Source of the DNA: Arthrobacter sp. Soil736
Lineage (GTDB): Bacteria > Actinomycetota > Actinomycetes > Actinomycetales > Micrococcaceae
Direction: 5' to 3'
NCBI RefSeq assembly: GCF_001428005.1
Contig: NZ_LMSB01000066.1
Span: forward strand, 41,028-105,027
DNA: 64,000 nucleotides
Below, piece after piece: positions 1-8,312 of the stretch (within the stretch, counting starts at the first letter, position 1; each line of letters starts with the position of its first letter). The position numbers were made by a program, and so were the translations under genes. The notes under the pieces were generated by a model, which did no database searches, had not been told where the DNA came from, and saw nothing but the letters and a program-made list of their open reading frames with translations.

Positions 1-1443
1 CCGATGACCGGACACAAGGGTGCGGTGACGAGTGTCGCGTTCAGCCCCGACGGCCACCGGATCCTTTCCGGCGGTAGCGACGCCACATTGAGGTTGTGGG
101 ACCTGGAAACGGGGCGGGCCCTCGGCAAACCGATGACCGGACACAAGGGTGCGGTGACGAGTGTCGCCTTCAGCCCCGACGGGCGCCGAACTGTTTCCGG
201 CGGTGGCGACGGCACGGTTCGGGTGTGGGACCCGGAGACGGGCCGGGCTCTCGGCGAGCCGATGACCGGAAACAAGCGTGGTGCGGTGACGAGTGTCGCG
301 TTCAGCCCGGACGGGCGCCGGATTGCGTCAGGCGGTAACGACGCCACATTGCGGCTGTGGGACCCGGACTCGGGCCGGGCCCTCGGCAAACCGATGACCG
401 GACACAAAGATGCGGTGACGAGTGTCGCGTTCAGCCCCGACGGCCACCGGATCCTTTCGGGCGGTAACGACGGCACGCTTCGGGTGTGGGACCCGGAGAC
501 GGGCCGGGCGCTCGGCAAACCGATGACCGGACACAAGGATGCGGTGACGAGTGTTGCGTTCAGCCCCGACGGCCGCCGGATCCTTTCCGGCAGCGCAGAC
601 GGCACGGTGCGGCGGTGGGACGCGGAGACGGGCCGGGCCCTCGGCGAGCCTTTGACCGGACACGAGGATGTGGTGACGAGTGTCGCGTTCAGCCCCGACG
701 GCCACCGGATCCTTTCCGGCAGCGCAGACGGCACGGTGCGGCGGTGGGACGCGGACACGGGCCGGGCCCTCGGCGAGCCTTTGACGGGCCACAAGGATGC
801 GGTGACGAGTGTGGTGTTCAGTCCCGACGGGCGCCGGATCGTCTCCGGCGGTACCGATGGCACGACAAGACGGTGGGATGCGGAGACGGGCCGGGCCCTC
901 GGCGAGCCTTTGACGGGCCACAAGGATGCGGTGACGAGTGTGGCGTTCAGTCCCGACGGGCGCCGGATCGTCTCCGGCGGTACCGATGGCACGGTGGAGC
1001 GGTGGGACGCGGAAACGGGCCAGCCCCTCGTTAGACCGATGACCGGACACGAGGGCCCGGTGTACAGCGTGGCGTTTAGCCCCGACGGGCTCCGAATCAG
1101 CACCGGGGGTAACGACGGCACAGTTCGACTGTGGGACGCTGAGACGGGCCAGCCCCTCGTTAGACCGATGACCGGACACGAGGGCCCGGTGTACAGCGTG
1201 GCGTTCAGCCCTGACGGCCGCCGAATCGCCTCCGGGAGCGACGACAGCACAGTGAGGCTGTGGCCCGTATCCCTGACCCCGTCCGACACGTTATGCACCA
1301 AACTTTCCCAGAACATCAGCCACAAACAGTGGCGTGATTGGGTGTCTCCGGGCATCGACTACATCAAGATCTGCCCCGACCTTACGGTTCCTCCTGACAC
1401 ACCAGGCAACCGGCGGAAAACTACTCCCGCAAGCCGAGATTGA
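1..1443 (+). CDS. WD40-repeat protein, C-terminal part (probable nSTAND-type NTPase)
   Basis: The reading frame is open to the left edge, so the N-terminus lies outside the window and the ATG at 4 is just an internal repeat Met. Ten WD40 blades of about 43 residues are visible (each TGHK..AVTSVAFSPDGRRI..G..DGT.R.WD.ETGRALG), enough for a full propeller plus extra blades. The third blade carries one extra residue (GNKRGAV). After the last blade a non-repeat tail contains Cys, NISHKQWRDWVSP and a PDLTVPPD-like end; I recall this tail from actinobacterial nSTAND1-NTPase/WD40 proteins, in which a signalling NTPase precedes the propeller. The blades are nearly identical at DNA level. Function is unproven; a ligand-sensing or protein-scaffold role is inferred. 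Confidence 0.85.
   Translation, partial: PMTGHKGAVTSVAFSPDGHRILSGGSDATLRLWDLETGRALGKPMTGHKGAVTSVAFSPDGRRTVSGGGDGTVRVWDPETGRALGEPMTGNKRGAVTSVAFSPDGRRIASGGNDATLRLWDPDSGRALGKPMTGHKDAVTSVAFSPDGHRILSGGNDGTLRVWDPETGRALGKPMTGHKDAVTSVAFSPDGRRILSGSADGTVRRWDAETGRALGEPLTGHEDVVTSVAFSPDGHRILSGSADGTVRRWDADTGRALGEPLTGHKDAVTSVVFSPDGRRIVSGGTDGTTRRWDAETGRALGEPLTGHKDAVTSVAFSPDGRRIVSGGTDGTVERWDAETGQPLVRPMTGHEGPVYSVAFSPDGLRISTGGNDGTVRLWDAETGQPLVRPMTGHEGPVYSVAFSPDGRRIASGSDDSTVRLWPVSLTPSDTLCTKLSQNISHKQWRDWVSPGIDYIKICPDLTVPPDTPGNRRKTTPASRD
4..1263 (+). repeat. Tandem WD40-coding repeats, about 129 bp period, ten copies
   Basis: Ten direct DNA repeats of about 126-132 bp encode the WD40 blades. Long stretches are identical between copies, for example the segment starting GACCGGACACAA and the GTGTCGCGTTCAGCCC core. 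Differences cluster at the codons for blade surface positions and between copies 1-4, 5-8 and 9-10, which suggests block duplication and ongoing homogenisation. Confidence 0.9.
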
Positions 1444-1757
1444 GACCAGACGGAAGCAAAACCACCACTGGGCAGAGCGTGGTCAGAGGACGAAGGAGCA
1501 CGAATATCCGTGTGTATTGCCCTGGCCAGTGCACAGTGCTACAACGGAGGCACGACTCCGAGTATGAAGGATGCTGTGGTCAAGTTGAGGCATTAGCCCG
1601 GGCTTGGGTACAGCGAATGACGACTCCTTCGCCCTCTGGCCGCCAGAGGGCGTTCCCAAATTCGACCCACGGGCTGGCGTGCTACTGACCGTGGCTGAGG
1701 CTGTAACACATGTAGCTGACAGGGACATCCCAGCCGCAGAATTGCCCTGGGACGGAA
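1444..1757. other. Intergenic region between the WD40 gene and the histidine kinase
   Basis: This 314-base stretch has no convincing gene. Short open frames here look random and unlike the proteins around them. It contains a 10-bp perfect inverted repeat with a 3-nt loop (CGCCCTCTGG at 1630-1639 and its complement at 1643-1652), with no T-run after it. It could be an operator for the two-component genes or a weak terminator of the WD40 gene. Confidence 0.5.
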
Positions 1758-3602
1758 GTGCAAATGACTCCGCGACAACTCACTTCTGTAATCGGTGTGA
1801 CGACGGGCTTCATAGTCCTAATCTTGGTCTGCGTCGATTGGTCCCCCACAGCTCTACAGGACCCTGCCCGAACTTTGGCTTTGAATGCCCAAGGGGTACT
1901 CCGGTGGGGGGAGAATCCGAATCGGATTCCGTTTACAGTCTTTGAACTGACACTGTTCTTGGGCGTGGGCTTAGCATTCGTTCTGGCTGGTGTGACGGCT
2001 TGGCGGAGCCGACCGTCGCGGAATCCGGGGCTGCTGTTGGTCGTGGCGGGTTGGCTCTGGTTGGCGTCCGGGATTCGCCGTTCTAGCGACCCGCTGGCGT
2101 TTACACTCGGCGTGGCCCTTACGCTGATGTATCAGCCTCCTTTGCTGCAGTTGGCGCTGGGCTTTCCGTCAGGGACGCTGCGCAGTCGAGCTGAAAAAGC
2201 TGCCGTCGCGTTCTTCTACGCTTCTTGGCTGTTTGCTCCCATAGCAGGCTGGGCCTTCTTCGATCCACGCCTACATGTCGCGGCAGGGGAGTCAACGTCC
2301 CGGAATCTGTGGCTTCTCTCGGACAGCCCGTCTCTCGTGACCGCTCTCGGGAACGCAATCCGCATATTTCAGATCTCGGTGGGAGTCGCGATCGTTGCGG
2401 TCCTGATCGCCCGTTGGCGCGCAGGGACAAAGGCCTACCGGTCGGCATTCCTGCCACTATGGCTTGCCGTAATCGTAAAAACAGCGGCCACCGTATGGGT
2501 GTCACTCGCGGTGATCCAACTGTCTGGATCTCTGTCCTCGGAAGCGCTGCTCTGGCAATACCCGGCGACCGCAATAGTGCCGCTGGCAGTATTGTTTGGT
2601 CTGTGGCGCTACCGGTTCGCGCGTGGCACCTTGGGTGATCTCATGGTGGAAGTGGGCTCAGCCCCGGTTAGCGACAGGCTCATCGGCGCGCTTCGGCGAT
2701 CAGTCCATGACCCCACCCTCACTTTGCTGCGCTGGTTCCCCGATCAGGCGTCTTTTGTTGACAGCAAGGGAGTTCCCCAGGCGTTGCCGGATGGTTCGAC
2801 CGGACGCGCCTCCATGGTCTTGGAACGCCGCGGAACACCAGTAGGGGCCCTGGTTTTTGACGAAGCACTCCAGGACCAGCCGCAGTTGCTCGCCGCGGTG
2901 CGCAGCGCAACGTCCCTGGCGTTGGAAAACCAGCAGATGGAACAACAGCTCCGGGACCAACTCATTGAGGTCCGTCGCTCCAGGGAGCGAATCGTAACGG
3001 CTGGGGACTCCCGGCGTCGTCAGCTTGAACGGGATCTTCACGACGGAGCTCAGCAACGCTTGGTCGCCGTGTCGATGGAGCTGGCGCGGGCCCAGCGGAC
3101 GACGGATTCCCAGGAGGTACAAAGCCTGGTCGGGCAGGCAAGGGCCGAGCTCTTGGATGCACTTGACGAGTTACGCGAATTGGCAAGGGGCGTGTACCCT
3201 CCCTCGCTTCAGGAGAGGGGTTTGGCGGGCTCCCTGACCGCGTTAGCGGAGCGGTCATCGCTGCCTTTGGAGCTGGATCTCAGGATGGACAACGGGCCCC
3301 CGGCCCACGTGGAGCTGGCTGCCTATTTCATCTGCGCAGAAGCCGTCACCAACGCTACGAAGTATGCCAAAGCGGCCTGGGTACGAATCTGCATCGACGG
3401 AAACGAAAAGGAGTTGCGAATGGAAATCGTGGACAACGGAATTGGCGGTGCCCGGCCGGGACCCGACGGCGGGCTGCTGGGGATCGCTGACCGCGCAGCG
3501 GCACTGGGCGGCTCATTGTCCATCGACAGTCCTGCAGGCATAGGGACGACGATACGTGCCGTTCTTCCCTTCTCCACGGACCCGGAACGCGACCTGCCAT
3601 GA
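1758..3602 (+). CDS. Sensor histidine kinase, NarX/LiaS type
   Basis: Membrane sensor kinase of 614 residues that should phosphorylate the regulator encoded next to it. The first 290 residues hold about six to eight hydrophobic segments. A coiled-coil-like linker (about 385-415) leads to a HisKA_3 dimerisation domain with the H-box ERDLHDGAQQR (His428) and then a HATPase_c domain with N-box Asn532 (TNATKYA), G1 box DNGIGG (559-564) and GLLGIADR. The sensory input is unknown; the N-terminus resembles membrane-embedded sensors without a large extracytoplasmic loop. The GTG at 1758 was taken as start; ATG 1764 is equally possible. Its stop overlaps the next gene's ATG by 4 bp (ATGA), so the two are co-translated. 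Confidence 0.9.
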   Translation: MQMTPRQLTSVIGVTTGFIVLILVCVDWSPTALQDPARTLALNAQGVLRWGENPNRIPFTVFELTLFLGVGLAFVLAGVTAWRSRPSRNPGLLLVVAGWLWLASGIRRSSDPLAFTLGVALTLMYQPPLLQLALGFPSGTLRSRAEKAAVAFFYASWLFAPIAGWAFFDPRLHVAAGESTSRNLWLLSDSPSLVTALGNAIRIFQISVGVAIVAVLIARWRAGTKAYRSAFLPLWLAVIVKTAATVWVSLAVIQLSGSLSSEALLWQYPATAIVPLAVLFGLWRYRFARGTLGDLMVEVGSAPVSDRLIGALRRSVHDPTLTLLRWFPDQASFVDSKGVPQALPDGSTGRASMVLERRGTPVGALVFDEALQDQPQLLAAVRSATSLALENQQMEQQLRDQLIEVRRSRERIVTAGDSRRRQLERDLHDGAQQRLVAVSMELARAQRTTDSQEVQSLVGQARAELLDALDELRELARGVYPPSLQERGLAGSLTALAERSSLPLELDLRMDNGPPAHVELAAYFICAEAVTNATKYAKAAWVRICIDGNEKELRMEIVDNGIGGARPGPDGGLLGIADRAAALGGSLSIDSPAGIGTTIRAVLPFSTDPERDLP

Positions 3603-4276
3603 CGCTGCGTGTTGCCATCGCTGAAGACTCGGCATTACTCCGCCGGGGGTTGTCCGCCCTGTTGCAGTCCGAAGGGCTGGAAGTCGTAGGTGAGGCTGCT
3701 GATGGCCCGCAGCTGCTGGAAGTGATTGACAAACATGGGGCGGACGTAGCCGTCGTGGACATCCGGATGCCCCCCAGCTACACCATTGAAGGCATCCAGG
3801 CCGCCGAAACCATAAAAAGCAGACACCCCGAGACAGGCGTACTCCTGCTGTCCCAGTACGTTGAAACGGAAAACGCGATGTCCCTATTGAAGAACGGGGC
3901 CAAAGGCTTGGGCTACCTGCTTAAAGAGCGGGTGTCCGATGTTGACGAATTCATTGACGCCCTGCATCGCGTTGCTGCGGGGGGAACGGCCATCGATCCG
4001 GAGCTTGTTACACGACTGGTGACCCGTCCACATAAAGGTCACGATCGAGGCGATGACCTTACGAGCCGGGAGAAGAGCGTCCTTGAGCTCATGGCCGAAG
4101 GGCGCACAAACCAAGCAATAGGGAAGTCACTGTTCTTAGGGGAGCGAACCGTAGAGGCCCATATTCGGAGCATATTCCTTAAGCTCGAGTTGAGGCCTGA
4201 GCCCGAGGACCACAGGCGTGTGCTCGCCGTACTCACGTACCTTCGAGGCGTCGGACAGGGCCGGAGTACTGAATAG
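3599..4276 (+). CDS. NarL/LuxR-family response regulator
   Basis: DNA-binding partner of the upstream kinase, 225 residues. The receiver domain has the acidic pair Glu9/Asp10 (AIAEDS), the phospho-acceptor Asp54 (VVDIRMPP) and the LLLSQYVE strand. A LuxR-type helix-turn-helix follows near residues 150-205 (LTSREKSVLELMAEG, ERTVEAHIRSIF). It overlaps the kinase gene by 4 bp. Regulators of this layout commonly control cell-envelope or stress genes, but no target can be named from this window. Confidence 0.92.
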   Translation: MTLRVAIAEDSALLRRGLSALLQSEGLEVVGEAADGPQLLEVIDKHGADVAVVDIRMPPSYTIEGIQAAETIKSRHPETGVLLLSQYVETENAMSLLKNGAKGLGYLLKERVSDVDEFIDALHRVAAGGTAIDPELVTRLVTRPHKGHDRGDDLTSREKSVLELMAEGRTNQAIGKSLFLGERTVEAHIRSIFLKLELRPEPEDHRRVLAVLTYLRGVGQGRSTE

Positions 4277-4314
4277 TCGGCCGGGACCGCGGATCCTGCC
4301 AGGAGGGCGCATAG

Positions 4315-4719
4315 TTAGGCGGCTATGTCCGCCTCGGCTGACGCGACGTCGGTGGCCATTTCGGCTGCCTCCAGCGGGGCTGTCAGGAGTGCCCGCTGGG
4401 TGGCGGACAGGGTTTCTGGGAACGTGAGGGCCAAGTGGGCGAGATGCAGGGCGGCGACGATGTAGTACGTGCCCGCCGTCCCTCCCAGCGACCGCGCTAC
4501 GCTGGCCCTGATGCGTTCGAGGCTCAATGCATTCCCCTGATTGGCCAGAGCCATACGCGCAATCATGTGCTGCGGATGCCTTTGGACCTTCCTGTCCATT
4601 TCTGCCGCGGCCTGTAGTTGTCTTCTGGTCCAGCGACGATCCAGCAGATGAGCGGGGTCGTCTGCACCCGAGCAATCTGCCCGGCGGATCGTGTTCGCCG
4701 ATTCAGGTGTGGACAACAT
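4315..4719 (-). CDS. Hypothetical protein, 134 aa
   Basis: I do not recognise this protein. The start is ATG at 4719 because AAGGAG lies 7 nt upstream of it (forward CTCCTT at 4727-4732); an ATG further out at 4794 lacks such a site. The N-terminal half is charged (RRWTRRQLQAAAEMDRKVQ) and the C-terminal half is Ala/Leu-rich and helical (YYIVAALHLAHLALTFPE). It converges on the response-regulator gene, 38 bp away, and follows the GH15 gene on the same strand. No signal peptide or catalytic motif is visible. Confidence 0.6.
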   Translation of the reverse strand: MLSTPESANTIRRADCSGADDPAHLLDRRWTRRQLQAAAEMDRKVQRHPQHMIARMALANQGNALSLERIRASVARSLGGTAGTYYIVAALHLAHLALTFPETLSATQRALLTAPLEAAEMATDVASAEADIAA

Positions 4720-4871
4720 TGGCGTGCTCCTTCGGATTCCTGCGAGGACGGTCACGGATCCTGTCGGTTGATCCGCGCGATTCGATAGATCCATTGTGCG
4801 TTCGGGAGTACGCGGTCAGCATCCGTGCCAGCACGCATTCCTGGGATCGGGAGCTGGCGGCCTGTCTGGTT

Positions 4872-6695
4872 TTAGCCTGTGGCGGTGCCGGCCATGCGAG
4901 TCGCTCGGTGAAGGGCGTCGGCGGCCCTGATCAAGGCCAAGTGGGAAAATGCCTGCGGATAATTTCCTGCCATGCGGTTGCCGGTCGTGTCGTATTCCTC
5001 GCTCAGCAGCCCCAGGTCATTTCCGAAGCCAATGAGCCTGTCCATAAGCATCTTTGCTTCGGGAACCCGGTCCGTCCGGGCGTACTGCTCCACGAGCCAA
5101 AACGAGCATGCGAGAAAGGGATGTTCCCCGGGGTCAAGACCGTCCAGACAGGCGTCCGTCCGGTAGCGCAGCAACAGGCCGGTCCTGTCGAGAAGATCGT
5201 GTTCCAGGCGGGACACCGTTCCTAGAATTCGCTCGTCGTCGTAGGCCAGAAAGCCGACCTGCGGCAGAACCAGCAGGGATGCGTCCACCTCGGTGCTTCC
5301 ATATGTTTGGGTAAAGGAGTTGATTTCCCTGTTGAAACCTAGCGCCAGGATCTCTGCCCGGAGCCCGTCCCTAATCTCCGCCCACCGCTGGGCCGGGCCC
5401 TCAAGTCCGTGTTCCTCTACAGCCCGCACTCCGCAGTTCATGGCAGCCCACATCATGACGCGGGAATGAGTGAAGTCACGTTTTTCGCCTCGCATCTCCC
5501 AGATGCCGTGATCCTTGCGTTGGAGATTGTCTTCAACGAAGTGAAGCATGTTCCGTTGCAGCGGCCAGGAGAAATGGTCCTCATGCACGCCCCGGTTGCG
5601 CAGCTTCGCCAGCGCAACCATCACTTCACCCACAACGTCGCCTTGGTACTGGCTGACGGCGCCATTGCCTACACGCACGGGGACGGAACCTTCGTAACCC
5701 GGCAAATGACTCAGAATCCGCTCATTCAGTTCACGCTCACCGGCCATTCCATACATGATTTGCAGATCGTGGGGGTCACCGGCAACAGCCCGAAGAAGCC
5801 AGTTCCTCCAGTAGAGCGCCTCCTGTTGGAACCCATGCGTCATCATGGCTTCCAGCGTCAGGGCGGCGTCACGCAGCCAGCAATAGCGGTAATCCCAGTT
5901 ACGTTCGCCGCCGAACTGCTCCGGCAGCGAGGTGGTGGGGGCGGCAACAATTCCGCCGGTCTTCTCATGAGTCAGTGCCCGCAGGACGAGCAGCGAGCGT
6001 TCTACCTCCTTGTCGTAGATTCCTTGAGGAATGTAATTGCTCGACCAACTTGTCCAGTAGGTGCTCGTCGCCTGCAAAGCCACGTCGACGTCGATTGCCG
6101 CCGGCGGCACGTTGTGGGATGAAAATGCGTGCAGTTGCAGGTCGATAGTCTGACCGGCTTCCACCATGAACTCACCCACGTGCGAATAATCAGGCCCAGC
6201 TTGGGGGAGAGCGTCCGCTCGTAGCATCACAGCTTGCGGCCCGGCGACGGCGAGCAGCGCCTCTCCGTCATCGTCGTGAATCCGGCGAACCCAGGGGACG
6301 ATTTTTCCGTACCCGAACCGCAACTCCAGTTCTTGGCGCATCAGGACTTGCCCATGTAAGCCTTGTACCCTGCGTATCAGGAAATTGCCGCTTCCACCGA
6401 TCGGCATGAATTCGGTGACGAGGACTTCCCCGCTTTCGGTTCGCCAACGCGTCTCCAAAATGAAAGTGGAGGGCCTGTACCGGCGATCTACCACAGCGGG
6501 TCCGGAGGTCAGTTGGTCGCCGTGAGGTGGTTCGAGGAGCCATCGACCGTGATCCTTGGTTCCAACCAAGGCTCCGAAAACCGATTCAGAGTCGAACCTT
6601 GGCAGACAGAGCCAGTCGATGCTGCCTTCTCGTGAGATCAGGGCGCCGGTGCGAAGGTCCGATATAAAAGCGTATTCCTCGATCCGTGAGGCCAT
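4872..6695 (-). CDS. Glycoside hydrolase family 15 protein (glucoamylase/trehalase-like)
   Basis: Cytoplasmic GH15 enzyme of 607 residues, expected to release glucose from alpha-glucosides; many actinobacterial members are alpha,alpha-trehalases. The N-terminal beta-sandwich starts with EEYAFISDLRTGALIS and GSIDWLCLPRFDS. The (alpha/alpha)6 barrel has GGERNWDYRYCWLRDA (262-277), the general-acid region GIWEMRG with Glu400 followed by FTHSR, and the base region LLSEEYD with Glu566/Glu567. The length is normal for the family and no signal peptide is seen. Substrate (trehalose, maltose or dextrin) cannot be decided from sequence. The start is ATG 6695 with only a weak ribosome site. Confidence 0.92.
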   Translation of the reverse strand: MASRIEEYAFISDLRTGALISREGSIDWLCLPRFDSESVFGALVGTKDHGRWLLEPPHGDQLTSGPAVVDRRYRPSTFILETRWRTESGEVLVTEFMPIGGSGNFLIRRVQGLHGQVLMRQELELRFGYGKIVPWVRRIHDDDGEALLAVAGPQAVMLRADALPQAGPDYSHVGEFMVEAGQTIDLQLHAFSSHNVPPAAIDVDVALQATSTYWTSWSSNYIPQGIYDKEVERSLLVLRALTHEKTGGIVAAPTTSLPEQFGGERNWDYRYCWLRDAALTLEAMMTHGFQQEALYWRNWLLRAVAGDPHDLQIMYGMAGERELNERILSHLPGYEGSVPVRVGNGAVSQYQGDVVGEVMVALAKLRNRGVHEDHFSWPLQRNMLHFVEDNLQRKDHGIWEMRGEKRDFTHSRVMMWAAMNCGVRAVEEHGLEGPAQRWAEIRDGLRAEILALGFNREINSFTQTYGSTEVDASLLVLPQVGFLAYDDERILGTVSRLEHDLLDRTGLLLRYRTDACLDGLDPGEHPFLACSFWLVEQYARTDRVPEAKMLMDRLIGFGNDLGLLSEEYDTTGNRMAGNYPQAFSHLALIRAADALHRATRMAGTATG

Positions 6696-6815
6696 GTCCC
6701 TAACTCAACCACACAGATTGATCGGAATCTCACAGTCGATGACCTAGTCGTTGGAAGAATCGCTCCCTATCTGGAAGAAACGAACCGCCGAGTTGGAAGT
6801 CTTCCAAGTGGACGG

Positions 6816-7340
6816 CTATGTTTCATCCTGCCGGGAGTAGGAGGAGCCCGACGGCGTCCGTTCCAATAGTCCGAAGTCGATCATGTAGCGGCGCAGCATC
6901 ACGACATCATCGGTATAACTGAGGAGCCGTTCATTGACCTGCTTTTCCGTTAGGTGTTCGCCCGGCTCGATGGCTTCGCTGACAATCCAGGCCAAGAGCT
7001 CCCGCCGTTCCGCCATGTTGGCTGGATACCTTTCGATCCTGCCCAGGCGCATGAAGCGGGCCAATCCGGTCTGCGCCAGTCGCCGGGGCTGTTGCGTGAG
7101 AAGGTTGCGGAAGATCGCCTCAGACGCCTCCAGCTCGTTGGCAGCATTCCGTTCGACGAGCCCAGACTCAAGCAGGGCGGCGATGGCCCGGTTTCGCCGT
7201 TGGTCATTCAGATCAGCAACCACGTCGGGGATCTTGGCGCCGAGCACTATTTGCGCGTAGGCGGTCCGCGCGTCGTTGTTGGCAAGGGCTGCCACCACTC
7301 GCCGCCAGTGCGGCCCGCTCAGCCTCGTCCCTCCGGTCAC
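6816..7340 (-). CDS. DUF2087 domain protein, probable regulator
   Basis: A 174-residue protein whose C-terminal third carries the DUF2087 signature (Y.AN.AERRELLAWI, then LTEKQVNERL and MLRRYMIDFGLLERT..GSSY). The first half looks like a winged-helix domain (RRNRAIAALLESGLVE), as in ArsR-like proteins fused to DUF2087. GTG 7340 is the start because GAGGAAAA lies upstream with good spacing. It is divergent from the permease remnant with a 47-bp gap. Regulation of that permease is a reasonable guess only. Confidence 0.8.
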   Translation of the reverse strand: MTGGTRLSGPHWRRVVAALANNDARTAYAQIVLGAKIPDVVADLNDQRRNRAIAALLESGLVERNAANELEASEAIFRNLLTQQPRRLAQTGLARFMRLGRIERYPANMAERRELLAWIVSEAIEPGEHLTEKQVNERLLSYTDDVVMLRRYMIDFGLLERTPSGSSYSRQDET

Positions 7341-7387
7341 AGCGTTTTCCTCACTCTGCGTCTGCCCCCGCCTGTGCTGATCACAGT

Positions 7388-8218
7388 GTGCTTGGTCAAC
7401 ATCTCACAGTCCACCTCTGTCTGGTGGTTGAGCCTGTCGACGCAACGCCCGAGGGCGACGTACCTGAGCTCAAGCGGGTCCTCGGACCCAAACTCCTTCT
7501 CCTCTTCATCGTCGGTCTCCTTTTCATCGTCGGTGACATCCTCGGCGCCGGCATCTACGCTGTCACGGGAACGATGGCCGGCACGGTCGGTGGCATCGTC
7601 TGGCTGCCCTTCCTGCTTGCCTTCATCGTCGCGACGCTGACCGCATTCTCATACCTGGAGCTGGTTACGCAGTACCCCCAGGCAGCGGGTGCGGCGCTTC
7701 ATACCCATAAGGCGTTCGGGATCCATTTCGTGACCTTCCTGGTCGCGTTCGCCGTCGTCTGCTCGGGCATCACGAGCGCCTCGACATCCGCCGGCATAGC
7801 GTTCTCGACCGTCCTCGCGCTGGGGCTCATCTGGTACGTCACGAGCGACCAGGAGAGCAACGTTGTCGCGAACCTTTCCGGCACGACGGCGTTCCTGCTG
7901 TTGTGCGTTTTCACTGTGGTGAACGTGGCTTGCGTCGTCCTCCGCGGCAAGAGGGACCGCAACCGCAAGGTGTTCTTCACCTCTCCGGGGCCACTGCCGA
8001 TCGTCGCGGCGCTGCTGTGCGCCTTCCTCGCCGGTCCGTGGGTGGGGCGGGACGCCATCCAGTACCAAGTCGCTGGTGGGCTGATGGCGATCGGCGTCGT
8101 GCTGTGGTTCATCACCTGGTTGATCAACAGGATGACCAACAAGGGGCCAGCCGGACCGGTCGGCATGCAGAACGTCGGCAACGACGACGGGGGACCGCCG
8201 CTGTCGCCCGGCAAATGA
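7388..8218 (+). pseudogene. APC-family amino-acid permease with large internal deletion
   Basis: The frame is open, but the 276-residue product lacks the centre of an APC permease of about 480-500 residues. The first three membrane segments match the family (LGPKLLLLFIVG, DILGAGIYAVTG, TAFSYLELVTQYPQAAGA, FAVVCSGITSAS). Near 7786-7815 the frame jumps straight into the ninth or tenth segment (TVLALGLIWYVTS, LLLCVFTVVNVACVVLR), so about 230 residues are missing. The first segment also carries a 6-residue duplication (LLFIVG twice). A functional 12-segment carrier is not possible. The true start is unclear; the region 7388-7440 resembles intergenic sequence. Confidence 0.8.
7499..7534 (+). repeat. 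18-bp tandem duplication in permease segment 1
   Basis: CTCCTCTTCATCGTCGGT at 7499-7516 is followed by the same 18 bases with one change (C7504 to T7522) at 7517-7534. It inserts LLFIVG just before the unwound DILGAGIYA substrate-binding motif, which would shift that helix by 1.7 turns. Confidence 0.85.
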
Positions 8219-8312
8219 CCGCCGCGGGAGTGAAATCACTGAAATCACCGAGAGTCTTGTCCGACGACGGACTTCGGAGGAGGATATGCGGCAAAAGTCC
8301 AGGAGGCCCGCC

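Noticed and set aside
4..1263. WD40 repeats as a CRISPR-like array
   Set aside because: The 129-bp unit is continuous coding sequence with no short conserved repeat separated by unique spacers.
1604..1945. 113-codon frame beginning before the histidine kinase
   Set aside because: It overlaps the kinase in another frame for 188 bases and has no recognisable homology or ribosome site; the kinase frame is clearly coding.
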